Assembly (NCBI GenBank): GCA_043802345.1
Contig: JAZDLC010000170.1
Span: forward strand, 1-25,618
DNA: 25,618 nt
Direction of reading: 5' to 3'
From: JAZDLC01 sp043802345
GTDB lineage: Bacteria > Planctomycetota > B15-G4 > JADJEK01
This document shows, in pieces, positions 1 to 8,532 of the stretch. The translations under genes were made by a program, and so were the position numbers. The first letter of the stretch is position 1. The number at the start of each line of letters is the position of its first letter. Under the pieces are notes generated by a model. That model was not told the origin of the DNA, searched no databases, and worked only from the letters and a program-made list of their open reading frames with translations.

Positions 1-56
1 GGTCCCTCCATGGATGCGAGGAGCAGGTCGCGGTCGCCGGCCTGTGAGGTGCAGTC

Positions 57-310
57 GTGCTCGTGCTCGGGACCACTTTGGACTTTGATGGTCCACGGTC
101 CGCCTGGAGAACTGATCCCGAGAATCTTCGCGGCGCGCGCAAATCTTCACCGCGTACGCAGCCTCGAACCCGCTGTCGTTGTCGTAATCGTCTTCCTCAC
201 GCGACAACGAGAAGGCGAACCGGGTCGGGAGCACCTCGCCATTTGGGTGCGGCTCCGCCGCGCCGTGCTCTCTGTGGTGAGAAGAAGCCCGGATGCGCAC
301 GGGAGGCCGC
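57..310. repeat. Degenerate short-repeat locus A (intergenic debris)
   Basis: No convincing gene lies in the first 320 bases. The stretch holds small inverted repeats: GGACCA/TGGTCC at 70-75 and 89-94, and CGTTGTCG/CGACAACG at 177-184 and 202-209. The second sits in a stuttering run of GTCGTTGTCGTAATCG type. Positions 267-306 match 4038-4077 over 32 of 40 bases, sharing GCTCTCTGTGGT and GCCCGGATGCG exactly. The locus therefore belongs to a repeat family present at least twice here. Its origin is inferred to be mobile or REP-like; no coding remnant is recognised. Confidence 0.5.
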
Positions 311-321
311 GGATGACTGGC

Positions 322-1035
322 TCAGCCCGGCTCGGGTACGTCCTCGATCGCCTCGCGCGCGTCGGGATCGCCGACCTCGAGCACGCGGTTGCCCACCGCC
401 GTGATCGCGACGGCGCCGAGCGGGGCGGTGAGGAGAATGCTGAGGACGGCGACCGCGAGGATCACTTCGCCCGGAGCGGTGTCCATGCCGGCCGCCCGCA
501 TGGCGAGCAGCGGGCTGCCGCCGATGGCGGCCTGCACCGTGGCCTTGGGGATGTAGGAGATGACCACGAACCAGCGCTCGGCAAAGGTCAGGTTGGTTCC
601 GAGCAGACACAGCCAGGATCCTACGCTGCGCGCCACCAGTCCGAGAGTGATGAGGGCCGCCACGCCGAGATTGACCTGCGCGCCGACCATGGCGAACAGC
701 ACGATCTCCGCCAGCACCCAGATCTTGCCGAGCTTGGGAAAGTAGGGGAAAGTAGGGGACATCCCTTCTATTCGTACATCCTCGGCGCTCACCGCCTGAG
801 CAGCTTCCAGCCCGCGCGCGTTGAGCGTCGAGGATGTACGAATAGAAGGGATGTCCCCTACTCGCTGGCGCTTGCTCAGCTCGAAGCCGGCGCGCAGCAG
901 GATGACGATCAGGGCGCTCAGGCGCAGGCCCGAAGAGACACTCAGCAGGTCGTCGGAGATCCAACCCAGGGCGAACGGCCCGAAGGCGATGCCGACCAGG
1001 AGCATGGCCACCAGGCCGGGAACGCGCAGCCGGCG
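322..1035 (-). pseudogene. Cation:proton antiporter remnant (CPA/Kef-NhaP type), internally deleted
   Basis: The frame reads as two separated pieces of a membrane antiporter. The N-terminal piece begins without a start codon at RRLRVPGLVAMLLVGIAFGP, a form typical of the second helix region of CPA-type Na+(K+)/H+ antiporters. It runs to RAGFELSKRQ. The C-terminal piece resumes at LGKIWVLAEIVLFAMVGAQV and ends in EDVPEPG. Family members have about 400 residues, so roughly the central 150-200 residues, which carry the ion-binding helices, are missing. In their place is a 112-bp hairpin (751-862) that happens to keep the frame open. The usual first helix and start are also missing; the first in-frame start is a GTG at 1011, inside a transmembrane segment. 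The remnant begins just after the stop of the GH36-like gene. A functional transporter is very unlikely, although a short membrane peptide could still be made. Confidence 0.75.
751..862. repeat. REP-like 112-bp hairpin inside the antiporter remnant
   Basis: The arms 751-791 and 822-862 are reverse complements over 40 of 41 bases and surround a 30-base centre. The outer end reads AGTAGGGGACATCCC. A partial copy of the tip (AGTAGGGGA) stands directly before the left arm at 741-749. Long, nearly perfect hairpins with a GGGGACA tip resemble REP/BIME-type elements mobilised by Y1 (RAYT) transposases. That assignment is from memory and no transposase is in the window. The second hairpin, at 20218-20309, shares GGGGACA. 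Confidence 0.85.
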
Positions 1036-1072
1036 ACAGCTCCAGTCAGCCGCTAGAGGTCGCGTGGGGTGT

Positions 1073-3226
1073 TCACGGCGCCTCGAGAAGATACCAGCTC
1101 ATGCCGCCGGACGGGACGGTGACCTCGAGGTCGATGCAAGAGTCCCGTGCGATCGGGAGCTCGCCGATCGCGCCGGAGGCGCTCGAGACGCGGACGCCTC
1201 TCGTCAGCCCGGTGTAGTAGAGGGGCAGGCGGATGGTCGTGGTGCGCGCGTCAGCCAGCGGGTTGTAGACCACCAGCATGCCGCGCTCTGCGCCGCGCGG
1301 GTCGACGTGCAGCATCCAGTCGAGGTCGCGGCCGTCGGCGCGGCGGCCGTGGATCATGTCGCTCTCGAGGATCTCGCGGTGCTCTTTGTACCAGTCGACC
1401 CAGGCCTTCACCCGGTCGCGCACCTCTGCGGTGTCGTACAGCCGCATGCCCCGGTAGACCGCCTGCACGCCCATGCCGAGATTGCTGGCCAGCATTCGCT
1501 CGTAATGATCGAGGTGCTCGGACAGCGGCTCGATGGTGGCCGTGGCGCCGCCTCCGTGGTACTGGGTCAGGGGCACGAACATCCAGCCCATGGAGGGGGT
1601 CTTCCGCCAGGTGCCGTCGTAGATGTTCTGGCGCGTGTGGATCACCTGCAGCGCGCGCGGGAGCGACCAGTTCACCTCGCGGTACCCCATGCCGCATTCG
1701 TTCGCGCCGCTCAGGTAGTAGTAGTCGGGCACGCGCAGGTAGGCGCCACGGGCGCGCAGCCAGTGGTAGAAGTCGGTGATGATCTTCCACTGGACCCACT
1801 GGGAATCGTCGAGGCCGCGCTGCAGCGGGGGCCTCGCGCAGGCGTCGAAGTCGCCGGGATAGCTCCCGTCATGCGTGAACTGGAGGAAGCCGGTTTCCTC
1901 GAAGAAGCGACGGAGCTTGCGGAAGTACTCCTGGCCGAAGTGCGACGCCAGCGCCGGGCAGTAGCCGAACGTCTGGCCTCCCGGCTCTCCGGTCTCGGCG
2001 TTGATGCAGTTGTCGGAGTCGGGCTGGATGCGCCGGCTGGCGAGCAGTGAGTAGCCGCCCAGATGAATGCCGCGCTCGCCGGCGTACTCCGCGAATTCCC
2101 TGAACTTCGCCAGGTTGGCGTCGCTCTCGTCCTCCATGTCGAGGCCGCTGCCGAACGACAGGCTGACCATCTCGAAACCGCATTCCGCCGCCTGGTCGAT
2201 CGCGTTCTTGACGACTTCCGGATCGGTGCTGACCACATGCAGGATCAGCGGGTTCTCCGTGACCCAGGGGGCGATCGCGCGGTACATCCGCTTCAGGGCC
2301 AGTCCCCGGCGCTCGCGGTCCGTGGAGTCGTGGACGAGCTCGAAGACGCGGAAGCTCTCGAAGCTCGCGCCGGCGGGGATCAACTGGTCCGGGCCGCGCT
2401 CCGGCTCGACCACCAGCAGGCAGGGCGTCTCCTTCTGGTAGTTCACCTGCGTGTGGAAGTCGGGGTCGGCCCGCCAGTGCACGCTCTGACGCAGGGCGTT
2501 TTCGGGCTGGAACCCGCCGAAGGCGTAGTCGGTCTCGACATGCAGCGACTGTGGACGGGGGTGGGCCACTCCCGCCCGCTGCTCGACCCAGTTGTGCTCC
2601 TCCACGACGGCGAGCGTCTCGGCGCAGAAGCGGTCGAGTTCCACCGTCCGGCCGGAGCCGTTTTGCAGTTCGAGCCACTTGCTGAAGACCGGCAGGCCGT
2701 CATACAGCTCGTAATGGACGAAGAGGCGGATCGCGGTCTCTTCCAGCCCGAACTCGAACCGCAGGTGGACCCCGGGGGGCGGCCAGCTCGCGTCCTTTGC
2801 GTGGTGCCGGGTGCGCTTCCAGGGAAACCGTTCCTGCGTGCGGTCCTCCTGGTACCCGATGAAGCGGATCCTCGGATCGCTCTGCTGCATGGCATCCAGC
2901 CACTCCGGGAGCAGGAAGGCGTGATCCGGCTGGCCGGTGAGGCCGCCGATCGCGTGCTCGACGCCATCCAACACGACCCGCGCCTCGGGACGCACGGCCC
3001 GCAGCAAGGAGGCTCCTGTCGCGAGGTTGTCGAGGGCGTAGCAGGCAACGGTCGGCTCGAGCCGGAAGATGCGGCGGACCAGGCCGTTTTCCAGGGTCAG
3101 CTCGCGGCCGTCCGCAGAGGCGATGACCCGCGCCGGGTCCGGGCGGGCGTGGATCAGCCAGTCGTCGGCCGCGGGCAGCGGTCCGGTCTGGAGCAGCAGA
3201 GCAGTGGTCAGTGTGAGGAGACTCAT
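1073..3226 (-). CDS. Secreted GH36-like (clan GH-D type) glycoside hydrolase
   Basis: Predicted protein of 717 residues. A short hydrophobic leader ends near GPLPAADDW, so export is likely. Residues about 30-300 are a beta-rich N-terminal domain with a supersandwich look. Residues about 325-620 look like an alpha-galactosidase-type TIM barrel: VVSTDPEVVKNAIDQAAECG opens it, followed by LQFTHDGSYPGD and DYYYLSGANECGMGYRE. A beta-sandwich C-terminus ends in GGMSWYLLEAP. The Asp in FTHDGSYPGD (about residue 453) is the best candidate nucleophile by comparison with GH36. The acid/base is not assigned and the sugar specificity is unknown. A TTG at 3235 would add three codons, overlapping the upstream stop as TTGA. 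I prefer ATG 3226, because AAGGG lies 9 bases upstream. The gene follows the UPF0178 gene so tightly that they are probably co-transcribed. Confidence 0.8.
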   Translation of the reverse strand: MSLLTLTTALLLQTGPLPAADDWLIHARPDPARVIASADGRELTLENGLVRRIFRLEPTVACYALDNLATGASLLRAVRPEARVVLDGVEHAIGGLTGQPDHAFLLPEWLDAMQQSDPRIRFIGYQEDRTQERFPWKRTRHHAKDASWPPPGVHLRFEFGLEETAIRLFVHYELYDGLPVFSKWLELQNGSGRTVELDRFCAETLAVVEEHNWVEQRAGVAHPRPQSLHVETDYAFGGFQPENALRQSVHWRADPDFHTQVNYQKETPCLLVVEPERGPDQLIPAGASFESFRVFELVHDSTDRERRGLALKRMYRAIAPWVTENPLILHVVSTDPEVVKNAIDQAAECGFEMVSLSFGSGLDMEDESDANLAKFREFAEYAGERGIHLGGYSLLASRRIQPDSDNCINAETGEPGGQTFGYCPALASHFGQEYFRKLRRFFEETGFLQFTHDGSYPGDFDACARPPLQRGLDDSQWVQWKIITDFYHWLRARGAYLRVPDYYYLSGANECGMGYREVNWSLPRALQVIHTRQNIYDGTWRKTPSMGWMFVPLTQYHGGGATATIEPLSEHLDHYERMLASNLGMGVQAVYRGMRLYDTAEVRDRVKAWVDWYKEHREILESDMIHGRRADGRDLDWMLHVDPRGAERGMLVVYNPLADARTTTIRLPLYYTGLTRGVRVSSASGAIGELPIARDSCIDLEVTVPSGGMSWYLLEAP

Positions 3227-3231
3227 GAGCG

Positions 3232-3693
3232 TCAACCCTTACGTTTCTTTCTCAGCTCTTGTTCGACGATCTCGTGGAACGCTGACAGGAATTTCGATCG
3301 GTCCTTCGGCCGCATCGGCGGCGGTCCTCCGGTAACCTCGCCCATGTCGCGAAGATGAGAGAGGACCTCCCGCGTCGCGAGCGCGTTGCCGATCTGATCC
3401 TCCTTGAACTCCCTGCCGCGCGGGCCGACGACCCGGACGTCCTTTTCGATGAGACGGGCCGCGAGCGGGATGTCGGTCGTGACGGCGACGTCGCCGGCCC
3501 GGGCGTTCTCCACGATCCAGTCGTCCGCCTCGTCGAAGCCGTCGCCGACCTGCTGGAGCCGGACCAGGGAGAGGTCGGGAAGGCGCATCCAGGTGTTCGC
3601 GACGAGGATCACCGGCACAAGGTGCCGCTTCGCCACGCGGTAGATCTCCTCCTTGACGGGGCAGCCGTCGGCGTCGACGTAGATCGTGGTCAT
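3232..3693 (-). CDS. UPF0178 family protein (YaiI/YqxD, DUF188)
   Basis: Predicted protein of 153 residues, the usual length for the family. It starts with the hallmark MTTIYVDADGCPVKEEIY and continues with NTWMRLPD, VGDGFDEADDWI, DVAVTTDIPLA and GREFKEDQIG. The family adopts a PIN-like fold, suggesting a nuclease or RNA-related role, but no function is established. Acidic residues in DADGCP, DEADDW and TTDIPLA are the likely metal site. The start has GGGAG just upstream. Its stop falls next to the start of the GH36-like gene, an arrangement that implies one transcript, although the two products have no obvious shared function. Confidence 0.93.
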   Translation of the reverse strand: MTTIYVDADGCPVKEEIYRVAKRHLVPVILVANTWMRLPDLSLVRLQQVGDGFDEADDWIVENARAGDVAVTTDIPLAARLIEKDVRVVGPRGREFKEDQIGNALATREVLSHLRDMGEVTGGPPPMRPKDRSKFLSAFHEIVEQELRKKRKG

Positions 3694-3804
3694 CCGGTCT
3701 CCCTGGACGGTCGGGGCATCGTACCGCTCCGCCGGAGGGGGACAACCGGATAGGTAAACACCATGTTAAGAGCACGACGCGGCCGGAGGCCGCAACCAAT
3801 GGGA

Positions 3805-4077
3805 AGGCCGCCACAGAGGGACCAGCAGCGAGCATCCAACGCGATTCGTACTCGTACTCGAATCGTCGCCGGCGAACGTGGCTGGAGGGCCTGAGTACGA
3901 GCCCCGATTCGAGTACGAGTACCGCTGCGCTGAGTACGAGTACGAGTACGATTGGCACTCCTGCGCGCCACGCGAAGCAGTTCTAGGTAAGTGGCATGAA
4001 GAATGGAGGTCGAGAACGGGGGAATTCACCGCAGAGGGCTCTCTGTGGTAGAAAAGGGCCCGGATGCGAACGGGCGG
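3805..4077. repeat. Degenerate short-repeat locus B: hexamer stutter with inverted repeats
   Basis: The interval between the UPF0178 gene and ppk2 contains no convincing gene. TACTCG/CGAGTA stutters form an inverted repeat: 3842-3865 pairs with 3905-3922 over 18 bases, and a further GAGTACGAGTACGAGTACG run lies at 3932-3950. The flanks read GCATCCAACGCGATTCG on the left and ACGATTGG on the right. A palindromic CCGCAGAG..CTCTCTGTGG block follows (about 4029-4048), and the 40 bases from 4038 match locus A. CCACAGAG-type ends plus such stutters recall the sequence often seen around four-helix-bundle (IVP/S23) or GxxExxY genes. That link is from memory, and no such gene is present. Confidence 0.6.
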
Positions 4078-4147
4078 ACGCACTGCCCCCTGTACCTGGT
4101 GGCGTTGATGCCGGGCGTTGGTACGGAATAGATTCGGGAGCGAGTCG

Positions 4148-4954
4148 ATGTCGAAGAAGCACAAGCACAAGCCCAACAAGATGTCGCGCGAAGATTACGA
4201 CGAGGAGCTCCTGAGGCTCCAGACCGAGCTGACCTACCTGCAGCGATGGGTCAAACAGAAGGGGCTCAAGATCGCCGTCATCTTCGAGGGGCGGGACACG
4301 GCCGGGAAGGGGGGGATGATCAAGCGGATCACGGAGCGCGTCAGCCCCCGGGTCTTCCGCGTGGTGGCGCTGCCGACTCCCACCGAGCGTGAGAAGTCCC
4401 AGTTCTACTTCCAGCGTTACTTCTCGCATCTTCCCGCCGCGGGGGAAATCGTGCTGTTCGACCGGAGCTGGTACAACCGCGCCGGGGTCGAGCGAGTGAT
4501 GGGGTTCTGCACGGAGAAGGAGTATGACGACTTCATGCGGGTGATCCCCGGCTTTGAGCGGGAGCTCGTGAATTCCGGCATCATCCTCATCAAGTACTTC
4601 CTCGATGTCAGCCAGGAAGAGCAGAGGCGGCGGTTCGAAGGGCGCATCAATACGCCGATGAAGCACTGGAAGCTGAGTCCCGTGGACCTCGAGGCAGTGC
4701 CGCGCTGGTGGGAGTACAGCGAGGCGTTTGCCAAGATGATTCAGGAGACCGACCAGCCGGCCTGCCCCTGGTACATCGTCCCGGCCGACGACAAGCGGCG
4801 GGCGCGGCTCAACCTCATCACGCACTTCCTGAAGCTGATCGACTACGAGAAGATCCCCTTCGACGCCCCGACGCTGCCGGAACCGCCCGAGAAGCCGGAC
4901 GGCATGCCGGACCACCTGCCGATGTCCGGGAACATCATCGAGCAGGTGTTCTGA
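4148..4954 (+). CDS. ppk2: Polyphosphate kinase 2 (PPK2, class I-like)
   Basis: Predicted protein of 268 residues, cytoplasmic, transferring phosphate between polyphosphate and nucleoside diphosphates. It has the PPK2 Walker A FEGRDTAGKGG, the lid-region sequence VFRVVALPTPTEREKSQFYFQRY, and the Walker B-like LFDRSWYNRAGVERVMGF. PPK2 also has the conserved tail PWYIVPADDKRRARLNLI, seen here. One-domain architecture and the N-terminal lysine-rich KKHKHKPNK stretch fit class I enzymes; the preferred direction and nucleotide cannot be read from sequence. ATG 4148 is chosen because CGGGAG stands 7 bases upstream; a TTG at 4118 would add ten residues without a ribosome site. The gene stands alone, convergent with the GH2 gene. 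Confidence 0.95.
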   Translation: MSKKHKHKPNKMSREDYDEELLRLQTELTYLQRWVKQKGLKIAVIFEGRDTAGKGGMIKRITERVSPRVFRVVALPTPTEREKSQFYFQRYFSHLPAAGEIVLFDRSWYNRAGVERVMGFCTEKEYDDFMRVIPGFERELVNSGIILIKYFLDVSQEEQRRRFEGRINTPMKHWKLSPVDLEAVPRWWEYSEAFAKMIQETDQPACPWYIVPADDKRRARLNLITHFLKLIDYEKIPFDAPTLPEPPEKPDGMPDHLPMSGNIIEQVF

Positions 4955-4963
4955 ACCCGACCC

Positions 4964-4985
4964 GAACATCCGGGTGTGGATGTTC
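4964..4985. terminator. Hairpin between convergent genes ppk2 and GH2
   Basis: GAACATCC (4964-4971) pairs perfectly with GGATGTTC (4978-4985) around a 6-base loop. It lies 10 bases after the ppk2 stop and 4 bases from the GH2 stop. No clear U-tract follows on either strand, so termination is inferred from position only. Confidence 0.4.
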
Positions 4986-4988
4986 TGG

Positions 4989-7900
4989 TCAATGGACTTC
5001 CAGCTCGGCCAGCGAAGCCCAGGCCTTCCCCTCGTGGCTGCTGAGGGGGGTCAGCCGCAGGTAGCGAGTAGAGGTCGGGGCGGGGAAGGAGAAGGACTGC
5101 GGTTCCGCGCCTGCTTCGAGCTCGAGGTTGGCGAAGGCGATCTGCCAGCTCTTGTCGTCAAGGCTGGTTTCGATCCTGAGGGAGCGGATCTTGCCGCCGC
5201 GGTTGCCGTCGGGGCGTTGTCTCAGGCGCAGGCCGGACAGTTCGAGTTCCTGCCCGAGATCGATCACCACTTCGTGCGGGAAACCCCTGGGCGTGCCGGT
5301 CCAGGGGGTGTGCCAGAAGGTCCCCGGGTTCCCATCAATGAGGCGCGAGGCCTCGAAGCCGGTTGCCTCGGAATCGGCCGAGATCACGCGTGCGCCCAGT
5401 TCGACCATCTTCGATACTCCCAGCTTCTCCCGCAGGAGCGCGGGCTCCAGGGTGACCTGCGGCTGGAAGGAGTCGCTGGCGGCGTAGTCGAGCAGACTCT
5501 TCCGCAGGGCCCGTGCCGCGGGCCGTTCGGCCAGGTCGGAGCTGAGGTCGAGGCCGCAGACGAGCAGCTTGCCGGCGCCGACCCGCGCTTCCCACAGCAG
5601 GCCGAGCCGCGCATTGTGGTGAAAGTCCGGGATCCCCTGGACGATCGGCCGCAACTCCAGAGGCGCCCAGCGCAGGTCGAAGATCGTGGCGCCATCCAGG
5701 AGCGGCTGCCACTGCCAATCGGCGTGGCCGTCGTGCGGGAAGCCGGAGAAGGCCGGGTGCGCAGGATCGGCGATCAGGCCGAGATGACTGAACCGGTTGC
5801 CCCACCACCCGCCCGACCAGTAGACCGGTTGGAAGCTGCAGCGAGCCGCGTCGTCGTCCTGAATCCCCTGCGCCAGCAGGAGAACCGTCGTGCCTTCCTC
5901 GAGGGCGGTGCGCGTAGCGCCGTCGAAGCGGTCCCGCACCAGGACCGACTCCGGTGAAGGCTCCGCGCTCACAGGAGGATAGGCCCACAGCCGCCAACTG
6001 TTCGTCGCGCCGTGGATCGATACGCGAAGATCGAGGGCGGTCGCCCGATCGAGTCCGTTCAGCGGCACTTCGATCCGGCCGAGAGGCGTCAGGCCGCCCG
6101 TCGGCACCCCCACGCGCGCGGTCCGGCCACGCAGAAGGAGCTTCCCCTTGGCGGTGGTGAGCGACCACTCGCCGCTGCCATCGGCGAGGTCGCCGGGACC
6201 GAAGTGGGCAACCTCCAGTTCGGCCCTGAAGTCCTCCGAGGTGGACCAGGTGAACCGGGGGAACCGCGCCAGCGGCGTCGTCGGCCCGTTCCAGCTCCTC
6301 ACTTCCTCCGCCGTCACCGCACCCTTCGTTTCGAAGAACGGGTCGAGGATGCCGACCAGCGCTTCGCTCTGTCCGGTAAAGTCGTTCAGCATGAGGAGCT
6401 GGTAACCGGAGAAGCCGGGAGTGCGCAGCATGCCCTCATGCTCGGCCTTGTAGAGGAGGAGCTGGAAGCGGGCGGAGGCGTCCACGAAGGCGTCGATCTG
6501 ATCCGTCAGGCCGGACGCCTCCAGGCCTCGCTGCAGCCGCTCGAGATTGTAGGGCTCGAGCGGTCCGTCGAACTTCGGCAGGAGTTCCCGATACCGCGGA
6601 AAGACCGGCCGCTGTCCCGTCTCGTGCGCGATCAGCGGCACCTTTGAAGACGCGACCGCCGCGGCGAAGTCCCAGTCCGTGCCGGGCGGTCCGATGCCGC
6701 GGGTCGGGGCGCTGCCGGTGGAATGGGTGACCTGGTAATCATCGTTCGGGACTGTCTTGCGGGCGGTGGACGCGTTGTAGAGCCGCCGCGGATCCGCCTC
6801 CTTCGCCTCGCCGATCATGCGGTCGAGGAGGTCCCAGTCGGAGTCCATGCCGAACTCGTTGCCGATGCAGAAGAACGCGAAGGAGGGGTGGTTGCCGTAC
6901 GCCTCGGAGATGCGCCGGATCTCGGCGGCGATGAAGGCGGCCACCTCGTCCTTGCCGGGAAGCTGCGGGCCGTCCGGAACGGCCGCGATCCAGTTGTCCA
7001 CCCACCAGGCGGTCTCGGGCGCGAGATAGACGCCAAGCCGGTCGGCGGCCCGGAAGGCAGCGTCGGGCGGGCACCAGGTGTGGAAACGCACGTGATTGAA
7101 GCCGTGTTCCTTCATCACGCCGAGGACCCGCGACCACTCCTCCTCGCTGGTCGGCGGGTGCCCGGTACGCGGATAGACGCAGCAGTCCAGGGTGCCGCGC
7201 AGGAAGACGCGCCGACCGTTGACGCGGATCGCCAGGCCGTCCCGCTCGATCCGGCGAAAGCCGAACAGCGTGCCGGCGGTCGCCGCGCCTCCCGGAGCGC
7301 GCAGCTCCGCGCGAAGCTCATGCAACACCGGAGTGAATTCATCCCATCTCGCGGCTTCCTTCTCCAGCAGGACCGCCTGCACGATCCGGGAGTCTCCCGG
7401 CGGCACCTCGAGCGAAGCCTCCGAAGCACCCAGCTCCACCGCGTCACCTTCTGCATGAATCAGCAGGCGGAGCCCGAGCCTGCGCGAAGAGTCGGCGCGA
7501 TTCCTGATGTGCAACCGCACCCCGGCGGAGCGGGCGTCCGCCGCCGGAAAGAGATCGAGACGCTCGATCGAGACGGCATCGACCGCCTCCAGCCGCATCT
7601 CGCCGACCACGCCGTTCCAGCGCGACTGGGTCTCGGGGCCGTAGCTGTGCCCGTAGATGCCGATGTCGTGGATCATCCGGTTGTCGACGCAGATCGTCAG
7701 CAGGTGCTCGCCAGGCACGGCCGGCCCGAACTCGAACATGTGCGGCGCGGCCAGGGAATCCTGCACCCCCAACGGTTCGTCATCGAGCCACACGCGCGAC
7801 TGCCACAGCACGCGCTCGAGATGCAGCCGCACGAACTTCCCCGCCCACGCCGCCGGCAGCTCGATCTCCCGCTGGTACCACGCCCGACCGAGATAGAGGT

Positions 7901-8237
7901 GCTCCCGCACGAGATGGCCGACCTGATCCGCCGTCCGGTCGGGCGACGCCCCCGGCCAGGCCCCGTTCGGCGACGCCACCGGATAGGTCATGGTCGCGGG
8001 ATCGAGCGGAAACCCAATCCCGGCCAGGTCGGTGGTGCCCGGCAGCGCCATCGGCACTCCGTCAAGTGCCGAGGCAAACCAACGCTCCCCATCCCCGACA
8101 TCCTCGGGATCCAGCCGCACCGTCCAGTTTCCGGCAAGATCAATGGAGGTACCCGTCGGCACCTGTGCGGGCAGATCGCTCGCGACAAGGGCGAGCAGCA
8201 GGAAAGTCACCAGGCAGGAACTTTGAAGGCGGGTCAT
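4989..8237 (-). CDS. Secreted GH2 family glycoside hydrolase with C-terminal discoidin (F5/8 type C) domain
   Basis: Predicted protein of 1082 residues. The N-terminus has a classical signal peptide (LVTFLLLALVASDLPAQ). Residues about 30-215 form the GH2 sugar-binding jelly roll (DLAGNWTVRLDP, RAWYQREIELP, HLERVLWQSRVWLDD). An immunoglobulin-like domain follows, then the TIM barrel opening at LRGTLDCCVYPRTGHPP with HGFNHVRFHTWCPPDAA. Glu461 in FFCIGNEFG is the predicted acid/base and Glu539 in PLIAHETGQ the predicted nucleophile. Residues about 945-1082 look like a discoidin-type carbohydrate-binding domain (ASRLIDGNPGTFWHTPW, ELSGLRLRQRPDG, STRYLRLTPLSS). Substrate (beta-galactoside, -glucuronide or another) is not decidable. 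ATG 8237 is supported by GAGGA 8 bases upstream. It probably acts outside the cytoplasm, on the same kind of plant or algal glycans as the GH36-like enzyme. Confidence 0.9.
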   Translation of the reverse strand: MTRLQSSCLVTFLLLALVASDLPAQVPTGTSIDLAGNWTVRLDPEDVGDGERWFASALDGVPMALPGTTDLAGIGFPLDPATMTYPVASPNGAWPGASPDRTADQVGHLVREHLYLGRAWYQREIELPAAWAGKFVRLHLERVLWQSRVWLDDEPLGVQDSLAAPHMFEFGPAVPGEHLLTICVDNRMIHDIGIYGHSYGPETQSRWNGVVGEMRLEAVDAVSIERLDLFPAADARSAGVRLHIRNRADSSRRLGLRLLIHAEGDAVELGASEASLEVPPGDSRIVQAVLLEKEAARWDEFTPVLHELRAELRAPGGAATAGTLFGFRRIERDGLAIRVNGRRVFLRGTLDCCVYPRTGHPPTSEEEWSRVLGVMKEHGFNHVRFHTWCPPDAAFRAADRLGVYLAPETAWWVDNWIAAVPDGPQLPGKDEVAAFIAAEIRRISEAYGNHPSFAFFCIGNEFGMDSDWDLLDRMIGEAKEADPRRLYNASTARKTVPNDDYQVTHSTGSAPTRGIGPPGTDWDFAAAVASSKVPLIAHETGQRPVFPRYRELLPKFDGPLEPYNLERLQRGLEASGLTDQIDAFVDASARFQLLLYKAEHEGMLRTPGFSGYQLLMLNDFTGQSEALVGILDPFFETKGAVTAEEVRSWNGPTTPLARFPRFTWSTSEDFRAELEVAHFGPGDLADGSGEWSLTTAKGKLLLRGRTARVGVPTGGLTPLGRIEVPLNGLDRATALDLRVSIHGATNSWRLWAYPPVSAEPSPESVLVRDRFDGATRTALEEGTTVLLLAQGIQDDDAARCSFQPVYWSGGWWGNRFSHLGLIADPAHPAFSGFPHDGHADWQWQPLLDGATIFDLRWAPLELRPIVQGIPDFHHNARLGLLWEARVGAGKLLVCGLDLSSDLAERPAARALRKSLLDYAASDSFQPQVTLEPALLREKLGVSKMVELGARVISADSEATGFEASRLIDGNPGTFWHTPWTGTPRGFPHEVVIDLGQELELSGLRLRQRPDGNRGGKIRSLRIETSLDDKSWQIAFANLELEAGAEPQSFSFPAPTSTRYLRLTPLSSHEGKAWASLAELEVH

Positions 8238-8457
8238 GGTCAGGATCCTCGAGGAGACCGAGAGGTCATCCTAGCGAATCAGGGTCGCCAGACGGCTCAT
8301 GCAGACGTGTCACTTGTCACACCCCATGCTGCTATCTCGCGACGCAGCGCCTCGAAGCAAGGTCCGACTCTTGAGCCCTCGCAGATCGAGCCGTCCACGT
8401 GCCTCAGAACCCCGGCACGGAATCCGGAAGCGGAAAGGCCGCCATCTCGCGCGCCGG

Positions 8458-8487
8458 TTGACGCCTGACCCGGCAGTTCCATAGACT
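8458..8487 (+). promoter_or_regulatory. Possible sigma-70 promoter for the small gene at 8533
   Basis: TTGACG (8458-8463) and TAGACT (8482-8487) are separated by 18 bases and lie about 45 bases before the ATG at 8533. Five and four of six bases respectively match the consensus boxes. It is a weak-to-moderate candidate. Confidence 0.35.
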
Positions 8488-8532
8488 CCGGCCAACAGTC
8501 GGCGCGCAACGACTGTGGTGAAGGCCACTTCC

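Noticed and set aside
3..47. Possible C-terminus of a plus-strand gene ending in TGA at 45-47
   Set aside because: Only 14 codons are visible and nothing supports coding; a chance frame is as likely.
10..1056. Long plus-strand open frame across the antiporter remnant
   Set aside because: Composition is typical of an antisense shadow in GC-rich DNA; the minus frame shows transmembrane and antiporter sequence.
3842..3953. CRISPR array at the regular TACTCG/GAGTACG repeats
   Set aside because: Units are only 6 bases, without unique spacers of constant length; they form inverted repeats.
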